Assembly: GCF_041146395.1 (NCBI RefSeq)
Contig: NC_090989.1
Coordinates: 284,052,343-284,116,342 of the forward strand
Direction of reading: 5' to 3'
Origin: Eulemur rufifrons
Lineage: Eukaryota > Chordata > Mammalia > Primates > Lemuridae
Length of the DNA stretch: 64,000 nt
A program made the translations under genes and the position numbers. This document shows positions 21,141 to 32,212 of the stretch, piece by piece. The notes under the pieces are model-generated. The model saw only the letters and a list, made by a program, of their open reading frames with translations. It did no database searches and was not told the DNA's origin. Each line of letters opens with the position of its first letter. Within the stretch, counting starts at the first letter, position 1.

Positions 21141-21974
21141 GGCAGGCCCAGGGGAGACGTGCAGGGAGGGTGGGGCGAGGCGGCCGGGCCTGATGGTCTG
21201 GTGTGCTGTGAGCCTGCTGCCGCGTGGGGGTGATTTACGTGGGAGCTCCTCGGAGCCGAGACCCTGCCGCTACCCCGCCAGATGCAGCCAGATGCGGCTG
21301 CCACCGCTGCAGTGGGGAGAAGCCCGGAGCCTGGCCTTGGGTGGGCGAGGGCACGGTGAGGCTACGTGAGACGTGGGAGCCCTCGCCGTGGGCACGCTGG
21401 GCTGGGGCGGGGGTGGGGCAGCTCTCTGGCCGCACCCGAGGGCAGCTGTAAGATCGTCCTGGTGCAGATGGCAGGCCCGGGTCCCAGGCTGTCCGGAGGA
21501 CAGAGGCCCCGGCGCAGCCCTGGCCCAGAGGAAGGGCTCGATGCTCTCATCACAGCTATGTGTAGAAGAGAACCTGGGAAGGAACGATCCAGAAGGTGGC
21601 AGAGCTGGAGGGGCGTCTGGGCAGTTTGTTTACACCTCTCTGTTTTTCTGTGGCTTCCACATTTGCTAAAACGGGTGTGTTGACTTTGGGGGGAGGCGCG
21701 GGCTGTGTGTGGCCGGCCTGGCGGCAGAGCTGGCTGCAGACAGCCACCGTGGGCGGGCGGGGGCCGACCTGGGAGGCAGCTCCAGCAGGGAACGCCAGGG
21801 GCGGGTCTGCCTCCTGCCTCCGGGCTCCGCACCGCTGCCCACTGTCTTCCCGCCAGGCGGAGGGCACCCCGCTAACGGCAGCTCCCGCACTGCCCGAGTG
21901 TGTGCTAGTTACGTCTCAGACTCAGACTGGGGGTGTGGCTGCCCCACGTGGCAAGGCATCATCGTACGCCTCCC
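21141..21974. other. Intergenic, no recognisable feature
   Basis: GC-rich with moderate CpG. No gene or repeat assigned. Confidence 0.5.
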
Positions 21975-22150
21975 TCCGGACCTTCCTCCCACCCGATTCT
22001 TCCAGCAACCCCCGGGGCAGGCGCTACGATATCTGCATCCACAGGGAAACGGCACGAGACCCAGAGACGTTGAGTTGCTGCCTAAAGTCACACAGCTCCA
22101 AGGAGAGCTGGGATTCAGACCCAAGTGCACTGACCCCAGAGCCAGTCCCT
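21975..22150 (-). repeat. MIR
   Basis: Reverse-complement MIR in order: 'ccagcaacccccggggcagg', 'ctaaagtcacacagctccaa', 'gagctgggattcagacccaa'. Confidence 0.75.
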
Positions 22151-22335
22151 CCGCCTCCCGCAGGGCTGCAAGTGCCTTGGGGGCCACCTGTCCCGCAGGG
22201 CTGAGCCCCAGGCGGGAGCTTCACTGATGGAGCTATTGGGTGGGGGAGGGGAGGGGTGGGGCCCACTTGGAGCTGGTGAGAAAACCTGTGCTCAGGGCGT
22301 GGGATCACACATTCGATCTTCTCAGAATTCCTTTA

Positions 22336-22352
22336 CCAATATGGCATTTTTA
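22336..22352 (+). repeat. Target-site duplication (left) of the Alu at 22353-22699
   Basis: CCAATATGGCATTTTTA, identical to 22700-22716. A perfect 17-bp duplication indicates a fairly young insertion. Confidence 0.95.
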
Positions 22353-22699
22353 TTTTTTTTTTATTTATTTATTTTTTTTTTTGTTGAGACAGAGTCTCAC
22401 TTTGTTGCCCAGGCTAGAGTGAGTGCCGTGGCGTCAGCTTAGCTCACAGCAACCTCAGACTCCTCGGCTTAAGCGATCCTACTGCCTCAGCCTCCCGAGT
22501 AGCTGGGACTACAGGCATGCGCCACTATGCCCGGCTAATTTTTTCTATATAGATTTTTAGTTGTCCATATAATGTCTTTCCATTTTTAGTAGAGACGGGG
22601 TCTCGCTCAGGCTGGTCTCGAACTCCTGACCTTGAGCAATCCACCCGCCTCGGCCTCCCAGAGTGCTAGGATTACAGGCGTGAGCCACCGCGCCCGGCC
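22353..22699 (-). mobile_element. Alu SINE (strepsirrhine-type), 22353-22699
   Basis: Full-length dimeric Alu on the minus strand: the A-tail appears as T-rich DNA at 22353-22382 and the 5' end 'ggccgggcg' as cgcccggcc at 22691-22699. Between the arms it has the segment 'tagttgtccatataatgtct' (22559-22578), absent from human Alus and characteristic of lemur Alus. It is flanked by a perfect 17-bp target-site duplication. Of the three Alu-related copies in the window this looks the youngest. Confidence 0.97.
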
Positions 22700-22716
22700 C
22701 CAATATGGCATTTTTA
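22700..22716 (+). repeat. Target-site duplication (right) of the Alu at 22353-22699
   Basis: CCAATATGGCATTTTTA, identical to 22336-22352. Confidence 0.95.
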
Positions 22717-24574
22717 AAACAATAAATAAACGGTGTAAAATGAAAACAACAAGGGAGTTGAGTCGTCCGTGGTTCTTCACTGGAGGAGACGTCAGAATTT
22801 ACAGATACTGACACCTGGCTCTGCCGGGGGGGGGGGCTCTGAGATGCCCCTGTCTCCTACCTAAAGCTGCACCCGGGCCGCAGGAGGCCCAAGAGCCCAC
22901 ACTGGGGCCACGGGGGGCTGCAGCCTGGTCAGGCGGGACTGGGCCCAGGGGCATGTCGGGAAGGTGGGGTCACCCAGAGGGACAGGACAGGGGTCCGGCC
23001 GTGGCTGTAGGTTCCTTCCCCAGGAACACACCATGAGAGACACTAGGGAGCAGGGAGTCAGTCAGTCTTTATGGGATTCTGAGGCTGGTGAGGCTTAAGC
23101 TGTGACTGCTATAATAGGACACCCCCACCCCAGGTGCAGGCGGTGGGGGGTCTGGGGACGCCTGCGGGTTGGGGGAGGAGAGCTTTCCAGGCTGCGAGTC
23201 CGAGGCCAGCTCCCTTCCCCAGGCGTCGGTACCTCCAACGGGGGGACAGCAGCACCAGCAGCACCCAGCCAGCCACACCGGCCAGACCTCCCGGGACTGA
23301 GCCCTTGTGGGGGTGGTCCCCGGAGCCCCTGCACCTGCTTGTGACAAATGCAGGTTTCCAAGCCCCACCGAGACCCACTGGACAAAGCCATGGGGACGTG
23401 AGCGCCTCTGCGGTGCGTGGTGTCTCCCACGTGGTGCCCACGCAGCTCCTGGGGGCAGGTAAAACAGGTCTGAGCCCCTCCCCTCCAGGGCCCGTCATGG
23501 CACCTCAGGCTGTCAGCCCAGCTCAGCCGACTGACACCCCAGTGTCAGCCAGTCAGCCTCGGGCTCTCAACAGCAACTTAGCTGGGCGGGGAGCCTGCTC
23601 CCGAGCCGGCAGCCAACTGGTCCGGGGTGGCCGGGGGCCTGCGGGCCGGGCCCAGCCCCAGAGGAGCCGGGGTTGCGGAGTCACGTCTGCTACGGGTCTG
23701 CACCGTGGGCCTGTCTGCAGCGGAGGGTGAGATGCCAGCCCTGAGAAGCCCTCCAGCCTGCCGGGACTCGGGGGCCAGGTGGGCCCTCCCCACCTGTCCA
23801 AGGCTGCCTCCCATCACCCTCTCAGGGCATCTGTTGCACTTTCTGAGGCTCCTGTGACGTGTCCTGCCAGCCCTCAGCCACCCGCCCGTGGGTCCACTTG
23901 TTCATCCGTCTGCCTGGGGGGCAAAGGTGACAGAGGCAGAGCCGTGGCTTCCAGAGGTGGCTGCCTCCGGGGAGCACCAGGCACCCAGTCCCGCCCACAC
24001 AGACCACCCTGGGGCTGGCGAGGTGGCGCAGTCGGGCGTGGCTCCAGGAGGGACCTCGAGCCCCCTGAGCGAGTCTAGGACAGGAGTGGGGAGGGGCTGG
24101 GGCTGGCGTGGTTCCTGTGCCTCCTGGGGACATGCCTTCCAGGACAGGGAAGCAGGGGACTGGAGTGGGCACGAGGACGCGGTGTGTGCAGAGGGGTTCC
24201 GAGGACAGTTCCTAGACAGAGCCCCGGTCTCCAGAGAGACTGACCTGGTGGGAGCTGGCTCCCTCCCCGCTACCTGTGTGTGCTGACCCCTGAGCCTTCC
24301 TCACCTGTGAAGGTGACTGTCACCTCGCCGAAGCAGTGTGCGCACACAGCGACGGGCACAGGGCTGGACACCTGTGCTCAGGGCGCGGGGAGCCCCTGGC
24401 CCCAGGACAGACTCGTCCACACCCAGCGGCCAGGGCCCCGCGGCAGCCGCCAACTTCTCTCGGGAGACGTCCCGCCAGCTCCTGGCTGGGTGAGAGAACG
24501 GACGTGTCGGGGAAGGCGCCAAACCCTTGCGAGGGAAAGAACGTGATCGGGAGGGGAAAGAAGCAGCTTGTGCC
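22717..24574. other. Intergenic, no recognisable gene
   Basis: A G-run at about 22827-22836 and otherwise GC-rich DNA. A small AT-rich unique patch is at 23065-23120 ('gtctttatgggattctgagg', 'gactgctataataggac'). Confidence 0.5.
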
Positions 24575-24650
24575 AAGATGGTTATAACAACGCTATTCAC
24601 ACAGCAAAGAACTGGAACCCTCCCAGGTGCCCAACAATGGGCTCGGGGAA
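24575..24650 (+). repeat. L1M 3'-end fragment
   Basis: 'ggttataacaacgctattca', 'cacagcaaagaactggaacc', 'aggtgcccaacaatggg' correspond to the old L1 3' UTR wording 'attcacaatagccaaaa...tggaaacaacccaagtgtcc'. Confidence 0.6.
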
Positions 24651-24964
24651 GCCAGCGTCTGGGGAGGCAGCTGCAGGCACCCGGTCGGCACCCAGCGCCT
24701 GGCAGGGCTGGCAGCGGCGGCAGGGAGTGGGTGTGACAGCAGCCGTGGGCACGCTGGCCACCGCACCACCGCTGCCCGGGCCAGAGCAGGGGGTGGGGAG
24801 CACACATGGTGACAGGAGCCTGGGGTCTTCTGTGTCCCAGTGCCCTGGCTCTGCAGGAAGCCCCCTGCCTTGCTGCCACCTTACAGGGCAGGGGACGGCT
24901 CTGGAGTCAGATGGTGGCGGCTGACCCAGACCGGGCATGACCAGTGGTGCCATCGTAGGCCAGA

Positions 24965-25035
24965 GCCTCTGCCTCGCTCAGCCTCAGTTTCCCCGCCTCT
25001 GAATGGGGTGGCCATAGTTCTGTTAAGCAGAGAAT
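24965..25035 (+). repeat. MIR fragment
   Basis: 'gcctcagtttccccgcctct' 'gaatggggtgg' is a MIR core. Confidence 0.65.
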
Positions 25036-25764
25036 GGGGCGGTCTGGCCCTCACCCGGCAGGGGTGCTCAGGAGGGGCAGCTGCCAGCAGACAGCAGGGT
25101 TGCCAGCAGCGGGGGCTCCGTGGGTCCTAGAAACGCAGACGGCCTCCCGCCACCTTCCCTTCACAGACGGGGCCCCGCACCCTCCCCGCCCCACCCCTAT
25201 GGGCAGCCGCCCTCTCTGGCAGCTGAGCGCCAAGCAAGTTGGGCAACCACTGCCCGCAGACCTCTGGCACACTCTGCCGCAGCGCCCAGAGCAGCGGGGG
25301 CGGCCAGGGCAGGGGAGGAGGAGCCCAAGACTCCCCCCTGGGCCAGAGCTCGGGCTGTGGGTGGCTGGGGGCCTGGCCAGCCACCCCTCCGCCCCCCAGG
25401 GGGACTCTGTGGCAGGGCACAGCCCGAGGTGAGAGTCAGGAGCCAGTGGGGTAGAGAGGACGCTGGAGCCACAGCGGTGCCGCCGGCCCGCATGGGAGCG
25501 GGAGGGATGGCTGCTCACTTGTCGGGGTCCCTGGGGTCCTGTGGGGGCTGCTCGGGGGTCTGAGCACTGAGGGGAGCAGGAGTCTTAGCCAGGGTGAGGG
25601 CAGAACCTCCCAGCCCAACGTGGCCGTGAGCAGTCGGGAGGTGCCAGGCTGGCGGGAGTTGCGCACTAGGAGAGAAGCTTAGCCAGGCCTCAGCTCTGCA
25701 TGGGACGGTCCCAGGGGCTTGGAGGTGTGTCCCACCACGTCCCCAAGGCCAAGCTCTTTACAAA
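25036..25764. other. Intergenic, no recognisable feature
   Basis: GC-rich; no gene or repeat assigned. Confidence 0.5.
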
Positions 25765-25935
25765 GCCTTTCTCTGTCATCGTTGCATTCGGTTCACAGCC
25801 CTCACCGTCGTTCTACAAATTTTACAACTAGGGAAACTGAGTCTTGGCTGGTTCTGGCAGACGACAGTGGCAGAACCAGAATTCAAACTCAGGCCTTGAG
25901 TGGGCCCTTGTTTTCTTTCTAGTGAACCACGTTGC
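25765..25935 (-). repeat. MIR
   Basis: 'attttacaactagggaaact', 'gagtcttggctgg', 'ggcagaaccagaattcaaac' 'tcaggccttg' match reverse-complement MIR. Confidence 0.75.
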
Positions 25936-26119
25936 CGCAGCCCAAGCCCACGACTACAGGGTTCAAGGAGAGAGGCGGCACCAGCCCGCGGCCCCCGTCC
26001 CTGGGCCCAGCCCCTCGCTGCCGGCACCTGGGTGGGGCATCGTGCCCACCTGCCCTGTGCCCGGCTCTTCCCTCCCACCACCGCGGCTCTGCCCGACCTG
26101 GGGGTGGCTCCCCCGGAAC

Positions 26120-26270
26120 CCGCGAGAAGAGCTGAGCACGTACAAGCCATTTTCCCGACGAGTTATAATTTTCCCTCATTTCCCCTTCAACACACACTAA
26201 TTAACGGACATTGTGGAGACCGCCGATTGAAATGCAAAAAAGCATCCTCTTTCCAAAGAACAGCCCAACC
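26120..26270. promoter_or_regulatory. Candidate conserved non-coding element, 26120-26270
   Basis: Unique block: 'cgagttataattttccctca', TAATTAA (26198-26204), 'acattgtgg' (SOX-like), 'attgaaatgcaaaaaagcat' with an octamer-like ATGCAAA (26232-26238). Confidence 0.42.
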
Positions 26271-26299
26271 CTGTGCAGGCAACTGTGCGCGTTGCGTAA

Positions 26300-26380
26300 G
26301 CTGGGCACGGATGCACACACGAGCACACACGTGCGCACACGGCACGAACATGTGCGCTCACATGCACGCCCGAGCCCAGT
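26300..26380. repeat. Degenerate CA/CG tract
   Basis: Interrupted 'cacac' and 'gcgcac' steps ('cacacgagcacacacgtgcg'); decayed microsatellite next to the preceding element. Confidence 0.55.
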
Positions 26381-26819
26381 GAGGACACCCAGCCTCACCT
26401 GCATGTTGAGTCTGTGTTTGGCGCTGGGACCGTGTGGGTGACTTTTCCTATCCCCAATGTTTGCCGCAGTCACCAGGGCGCCGGGTACCGAGGACGTCCA
26501 GGCGCTGTCTGGAGGAGTCGGGCAGAGGCTGGCATCCTGCCTCACAGGGCACCGTCCGAGGTCCCCTCCCCGGCCGGGCTCCCGCTGGGCATCCCTCCTC
26601 GGTGCCCTCATCTCTGCCCCTCGCCTCCCCCCACAGGGGTTTCTGGACCCGCCTGGGGAGGGGGTGCAGGTAGCCTTGAGGAGCTGGCCAGACCCCGGCC
26701 CCCGTCTGGGGCGACAGGCGAGGAAGGCAGAGGAGGGGGCCCTGCTTGGAGCCCAGACCCGGGGAGGGAGCTGGGACTGCCCTGGGGGCACCGCTCTCCT
26801 TGTTAAACGTAACCCTTTA

Positions 26820-27100
26820 GTTTTTTAAAATCAAGGTGTAACACACACACAGCCAACGGCACAGATAATGCACCAATTGTCCCAAAGCAATGGTCTGTGC
26901 AGCCACCACTTGGGCAAAACACAGACATCACCAGCCCCTGAAATGGTCCTAAAGTCCCCGTGTCACCCCCAGGCCTGCTTCTTATTCTGCGTCTGGCTTT
27001 CACTCTGCTCTCGGTGTGAGCTCCCGCGCCTCGTGGTGCCCGTGGGCACGTGTCTCTGTTGGGCAGGCCCTGGCAGTGGAACTGCTGGGTGGCTGCATGT
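26820..27100 (-). repeat. L1M 3'-end fragment
   Basis: Antisense old-L1 3' UTR in order: 'ttaaaatcaaggtgtaacac', 'ataatgcaccaattgtccc', 'agccaccacttgggcaaaac', 'acagacatcaccagcccctg', 'ggcagtggaactgctgggtg'. It also lies inside the longest chance frames of this region, which argues against those being proteins. Confidence 0.65.
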
Positions 27101-27990
27101 GCGAATCTCACGGCCGCCGTGGACGGAAACCCCAGAGGTGTCCTTAATCGGGGGTTCCAGGCGCCTTCGCAGGTTGGCGTCTCCTGCCTCCTGAGTCCTG
27201 CCCGCTCTCCCGACACAATGCCTCTCCCGGCCCCCCAGTCCCACCCTGGATCCATTCTCCTGCCTGACACCAGAGCTGCGCTTTCTAGAAGGCAAGTCTG
27301 AGACTGGCCTCCCTCAACGCCCGGGGTTGAACAACGGCCCCAGCACTGCCAAAATGCCACCACGGCAAAGCCCAGCCTCGTACAGCACACCAAGGGCACA
27401 ACGAGCCCGGCGGACGCTGCCGCAGCACATCTGTGCCTGCCCGCCCCACCCCCACCGGGCCAGGAAGTCCCGGGGGAGGAAGCGAAGGTGGTGCTTGCAG
27501 CACTTGCAGAAGGCAGGGGTTTGGAGGGACCCCACTCAACATGCAGGTGTCCCCAAGTCCCCTCAGGACTCAGCCATCCTGCGGCAGGGCGCCCGGCCGC
27601 TGCCTGTCCAGTTACTCCCCTGTCCCCTGCAGCGGGGCCTGCCTGGGGCGTTCCGCCTGCCTCCCCAGCTGTGCAGGTGGAGAAGCCCCAAACCGGAGTA
27701 CTTGACCCCGGAGCCCAAGCTTCAAGGAAACTCAAGCCGCCCACCCCTGGGGCTCCCGCAGAAGCCCACCCCACCCTCTGCCAGGGCCGGGCCCTTGGGT
27801 GCATGTGGTGGTCCAGGGGCCCCCGTGGGGAGGGGCAGGGTCTGTGGGCTTCTAAGGCGGGTCTAGAGAATGCCCCTGGGGAAGAGGGGGCTCCGAGCCA
27901 TGCACCCTGCACCCTGCACCCCCAGAGGCCACGAGTATGGCAGAGGCCCCTCCCGGCACAGCCACCCCAGAAAGGGTAACAGGATTGTCT
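27101..27990. other. Intergenic, no recognisable feature
   Basis: GC-rich; only a small 'caccctgcaccctgcacccc' tandem (about 27902-27921) stands out. Confidence 0.5.
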
Positions 27991-27994
27991 GGCA

Positions 27995-28100
27995 AGACAC
28001 TGTGAGCATGTGAACAGAGCAAGCGGTAGCGTGCATGAAGACGTGCGTAGGTGGGAGCACGCGTGTGAGTTTTGTGCCTGTGAGTGTGAGAGTGTGAGAG
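27995..28100. repeat. Degenerate TG-rich tract
   Basis: 'cacgcgtgtgagttttgtgc', 'ctgtgagtgtgagagtgtga': decayed TG/TGAG microsatellite. Confidence 0.55.
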
Positions 28101-28235
28101 GTCTGTATGCAAATCTCAGGCCAGCAGCGCCTGGCAGGCCACCGTAAGGTGACAAGGAGTCAGGACTCAATCCCGAGGGTACTGGGGAGCCATAGAATGT
28201 GGCAGGGTCAGGTTGATGATTTAGGCAGGTCCCTC
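28100..28235 (+). repeat. L2-associated repeat segment C
   Basis: 'gccaccgtaaggtgacaagg', 'gagggtactggggagccata', 'gtggcagggtcagg' parallel the interior of segment B (17010-17070). Confidence 0.4.
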
Positions 28236-28589
28236 AGGTGCTGGGGGGAGGCCGACCTGGGAGCGGGCAGTGGCCATGACGGCACTGCGGGCCAGAGGGG
28301 GCTATCCTGGCCAGGGCCGAGGCGGGTGCCCAGCGCAGAGGCATTTGGCAAATAAACGTGTCTGGTCTTGGTGTCTGGGCAGAAGCCTCCAAATCCAGAG
28401 CCAGGACAGGGGAGGCGGCTGCACCACCCCCACCCCACCCCCAGCCCAAGTATCTTCAGACCCAGGGCCCAAGCCCACGGTCCTCCCAGCTGCATGGCGT
28501 CCTCGATGGCCCAAGCTTGTTCACACCAAGCCTGGCGGCCGCTGTACTTCACAAACAACGCTGCCAGTTGGGCCATGGCTGAGAGGCTG

Positions 28590-28722
28590 GACTGCCTGGG
28601 CTCCACTCTCAGTGCACCACTGGCAACCTGGGTGGCCTCGGCAGAGTGCCTTGGCCTCTCTGAGCCTCTGTTTCCTCATCGGGAGCACTGGATGGTAGCA
28701 GTAGTAGGTACTGTTCCGTGTT
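28590..28722 (+). repeat. MIR
   Basis: 'gactgcctgggctccactct', 'gcaacctgggtggcctcggc', 'gcctctctgagcctctgttt' 'cctcatcgggag' follow MIR in order. Confidence 0.75.
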
Positions 28723-28900
28723 TGCTGTGTGACAACCCAGCCCAAGCCTCAGTGACTTACAGCAGCAAACGGCGGTTCCCGGTCTGTGGGCCGGCGCTGG
28801 CTCGGCCGGCGTTTGGCCCCAGGCCTCAGGTGGGGGTCGGGTCAGTCCCCCACATTTCCTCCCTCTACCTGCACCAGGGGTTCCCAGGCACACCCCTCCG
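28723..28900 (+). repeat. Old interspersed repeat, family unnamed
   Basis: 'gctgtgtgacaacccagccc', 'aagcctcagtgacttacagc', 'agcaaacggcggttcccggt', 'ctgtgggccgg' match a common mammalian repeat ('gctgtgtaacaaaccaccccaaa', then 'agtggcttaaaacaac') whose family name I cannot assign with certainty. Confidence 0.5.
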
Positions 28901-29014
28901 GCGACAGCTCGCTGCAGGTGAGAGAACCGGCTGCCCGGAGCACGTAGGGGCCTGTCTTGCCTCACGTCCATGCACGCCCGGGGCCCAGGCCAGAGCCAAG
29001 GCCAAGCACCACAC

Positions 29015-29036
29015 GGACGGACGGACGGACAGACAG
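29015..29036. repeat. GGAC tetranucleotide microsatellite
   Basis: Four clean GGAC units followed by two 'agac' variants. Confidence 0.8.
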
Positions 29037-29039
29037 GGT

Positions 29040-29990
29040 AGGGAAGTTGCCCCACCCCAGCGGGAGGCCAGGGAGTAGCCTCAGAGCTCATGAGGACCTG
29101 GGCACTGTCTCCAAGGCCCACCTCTGTCATGGGCGTTGGCTGGAGCGATGAGGGGGCCATGCAGTGCCCAGCACCGTGTTCAGGACACATGAGCTGTCAC
29201 CAGGTGGCCCACCCTCACCTCCGCCCGGCTCTACGAAGCACAGACTTGAACGCAGCCAGCCCTGGGAAGGGGGCGGCCCCTGCCTCGCCACCCCAGGTCT
29301 GTCCAACAACCTCACTCACCAGTGCCCCGGATGCTCCAGACCTGACTAGCAGGTGTCTTAGCCCACCTTGGGGCCGGGCTGGGGAGACAGCCCAGGAGGC
29401 GACAGGTGAGGAAATGCTGGGCGGGCTGACAACAGCTCGACTGCTCTGAGGAGCAAACAGGGCGGCAGGTGGGGCCCGGTCTTCGCAGCGGCCAATGGGA
29501 GGTTCTGAGAGTTGGGGCGAACTCCAGTAAGTCTGGGTCAGCCTCACCTTGATGCAGACCCCACCTTGCCCCGACTCCCTGCCAGAGGTTGTCTGGCTTT
29601 GCTTACACGCCTCCAGACACGGGCATCTCACTCCCACTGAGGCAGCCATTGGAAAGTTCTGGGCAGATCTTCAGCCAGCCAAGGCACAACCAGAGTGTGC
29701 ACATGTTGAGCATCTGCTGAATGCAGCATCCTGCTGGTGGCACCCCCGCAGCGTGGACACCATTCCCTGGCCCTGGGAAGCTCAGAGGAGCTCAGACACT
29801 GCAGGGCCACCAGCTGAGGTCAGAGCCCTGCCCTGTGGCATGCCAGGACTGCCACCTCCCTACCACCCTCCACCCAGTCCCTGCAGGCCCAGCCAACAGC
29901 ACTGGGAGCAAAAGTCACCCAGCTTTCCCCACCTGCCCCGCCCCCCCAGGTCCCCTGAGCTGAGCAGGGGTGTCCTGTAGGCCGCTCCAG
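29040..29990. other. Intergenic, no recognisable feature
   Basis: GC-rich, no gene. 'tgttgagcatctgctgaatg' near 29704 is a possible L2 trace too short to call. Confidence 0.5.
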
Positions 29991-30064
29991 GGTGGGAGGG
30001 AGAGGCAGAGAGGGAAGGGTGCAGGGAGAGAGACAGGGACAGAGAGAGGGAGGGAGGGAGGGAG
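29991..30064. repeat. GA-rich simple repeat
   Basis: Purine-rich run of gagg, ggga and gaga units, ending in four perfect GGGA-type units (gggagggagggaggga). Confidence 0.8.
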
Positions 30065-30094
30065 CCTAGCTGCCACCAAGGCATGTCGCCCTTC

Positions 30095-30290
30095 TTAGCA
30101 CCACTTAGCCTAACTGTTAGAAAGATTCCGAGCGATTAGGCTCAGGGGAAGCCATAAATCTCAATAACCATCAGCCCAAGTTTTCTTCCCTCCTTGAGAC
30201 AACAGATATAATTTCATTGGTTGCGGCCCAGACTCCCCGGGGGGTTTCTGATAAAAAGCCACTTCTTCAAAACATCAAACCCAAGTTCCT
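30095..30290. promoter_or_regulatory. Candidate conserved non-coding element, 30095-30290
   Basis: Unique, AT-rich: 'gagcgattaggctcagggga', 'agccataaatctcaataacc', 'gatataatttcattggttgc' (reverse CCAAT), 'gtttctgataaaaagccact'. Dense homeodomain, NF-Y and GATA-like cores in about 150 bases. Confidence 0.42.
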
Positions 30291-30819
30291 CTCTTCTTTC
30301 AGGCAGCCCCAGGGTCAGGTTTCCCGAGCCGGGCAGGCGGCAGGGGCGTCCAGGCAGGGCCCCGCAGGGCCGTGAGGTCAACACGGAGGCTGTGGGTTCC
30401 AAGGTCACTTTGAGGTGGCCTTGAATCTGACATGACACCTCTGTGGTATGGCCCCCGAATCTCTGCTTGGTTACCAGTGGTGGCGGGGTGCTCACTCCCT
30501 CCCAAAGCCAGCTGGTCCATCCCAGGATGGCTCTCCTGAAGGGACACGCTTCCAAATCTGTCTCCCGAAATACCCTCAAGGGTCTGGCGCTATGCTCAGA
30601 GACGCTGGGCGCAAGCATCATGCCCTGGAAGCGAGGACCTGCCCAAGCACTGGGCGGGGCCCTGGGCAGTGGGCGGGTGGCAGAGGAAACACATTTCACT
30701 ATGTGGTTTCATTCTGGGCTGCCCAGAGGAGTGGGGGGCTGGGAGCCCCTGACCCTGCCCACCCTTCCCTCGGCCCTGGGACACCCCCCTGCCCTCCCTC
30801 ATGCTCCTGTCCCTGTCCC

Positions 30820-30910
30820 ACAGGCTCTAGGGCTCCCACAGAAGCTGTGGAGCCTGGACTCAAACCCAGGCCGTCCGGCTCCCACGCCGGGCCTGGGCCA
30901 CCAGGCTGGC
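30820..30910 (-). repeat. MIR fragment
   Basis: 'ggagcctggactcaaaccca' 'ggccgtccggctccc' matches the reverse-complement MIR 5' part. Confidence 0.6.
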
Positions 30911-31009
30911 AGCGGAATGGGGCTGGGGTCAGGGCAGAGCTGGAGGAGGGGCCTCCACTGCCCACCCTGTCTGTCCCCGTTCCCGCTGCAAGAAGCCGAG
31001 GCCTTTGCT

Positions 31010-31175
31010 GGTTATTGAGCCATAATTAGGCGCCTCCTGGGTGCCCGGCCCTGGGTTCCTCCCTCCAGGCGTGACTGTACTGACTCCTCGCCCTGTGGCG
31101 GGGGTGGGGGCTCTATGCTGTCCCCATTCGACAGGGGGACATCGCATGGCCCCCTCCTCAGGGAAGCCTCCCCCG
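31010..31175 (-). repeat. MIR/L2 3'-half fragment
   Basis: 'ttattgagccataattaggc' 'gcctcctgggtgcccggccc' then 'gctgtccccattcgacaggg' reads as reverse-complement SINE/LINE 3' end followed by the MIR core. Confidence 0.5.
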
Positions 31176-31924
31176 ACCCCTAGGCTCAAAGTGGGGCTAC
31201 AGCTCTGCACTCGGGGCGCCTCCTCGGCGGGGGTGGAGGGCGCACAGTTCACCGGGTTGCTGAGGACCTGCCCTCTTGCCTTCTTCCCTCGGCCAGACGG
31301 GGAGCAGGGGAGGGCAGACGCCTGGTGGGGTGGGGTTCTCCTCCCTCTTTCCTCAGAGGACCCCTCCACAAGATGGGGCCACCGTGAAGGCCACGCAGGA
31401 AATGTGGGGACTGTGCTCGGGACTCTGCCAACCTCCACGCCTCCCTACGGGCTCCTCTGGCGTCGCTGGCTGCTGCCGGCGCCCGAACCCTCGACAGCGA
31501 TTCCTGGACGTGCAAACAGCTGTCCCTCCCTGAGGGCCGCCCTCTCCGCCAGGCCTCACCGTGGCCGCGCCCCTGCCCGGTGCCGGCTCACGGCAGGCTC
31601 GTCTTATCAGCAAGACGACCCAGAGCCCCGACGGCCCGTCCAACCGTGGGCCCTGCAGAGAGAAGCCAGAAGCATCCAGAACACGCTGTGCCAAGGCAGC
31701 CCCTGAGCATGGGTGCAGCCAGTCCACTGCTCCCCCTGCAGAGGGGCCCGGTCTTCCTCGACTTCTGGGGGTCCCTCTTGCTCCTTCGAGGCGTCTCAGG
31801 ATGTCGTCATGAAAGGCTGCAGAGGATCGAGTCTCAGGCCAGGAGCAAACACACACAGCTGCTCTCTGGCTTAGAAGCCCCTTCCCCACCGCCCACCACC
31901 CACCGCCTCTCCACACCCTCACCT
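31176..31924. other. Intergenic, no recognisable feature
   Basis: GC- and CpG-richer than average, especially 31480-31640, but no promoter or exon signal that I can support. Confidence 0.45.
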
Positions 31925-32048
31925 CGGCACCATCAGAGAAAACAGAGGCCCAGAGAGGCTCGGCCATGTGCCCAAAGCCACACCGCAGGAACACAGCCCA
32001 GGCAGGGATTGAACCCACGTCTACCTGGGTCCTGAGTCTGGATTCGTG
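31925..32048 (-). repeat. MIR (first of a tandem pair)
   Basis: 'gagaaaacagaggcccagag', 'catgtgcccaaagccacacc', 'gggattgaacccacgtctac' in reverse-complement MIR order. Confidence 0.8.
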
Positions 32049-32087
32049 GCTCCCCACGGGACAACCTTCCTTTAAGGAAGTGGAGGA

Positions 32088-32212
32088 AGCTCTGGGGACC
32101 CTCACTTCACAGATGGGGAGACCGAGGCCCTGGAGGGGACTTGCAAGGTGACACAGTGAGCCGGAGCCGAGCCAGGACAAAGACCTGGACGTCCACATGC
32201 TAGTCCGGAGCT
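32088..32212 (-). repeat. MIR (second of a tandem pair)
   Basis: 'cacttcacagatggggagac' 'cgaggccctgg', 'cttgcaaggtgacacagtga'. Same orientation as the MIR 40 bases to the left. Confidence 0.8.

Noticed and set aside
26803..28170. Open frame of 455 codons on the minus strand
   Set aside because: Runs straight through an L1M 3' UTR fragment (26820-27100) and a TG microsatellite; no domain. A chance frame.
30368..30412. Two AGGTCA half-sites (near 30375 and 30401) suggesting RXR autoregulation
   Set aside because: The half-sites are about 20 bases apart, not a DR1-DR5 arrangement; half-sites of this kind are frequent by chance.
31353..32198. Minus-strand frame of 281 codons
   Set aside because: Covers two MIR elements (31925-32212); no domain.
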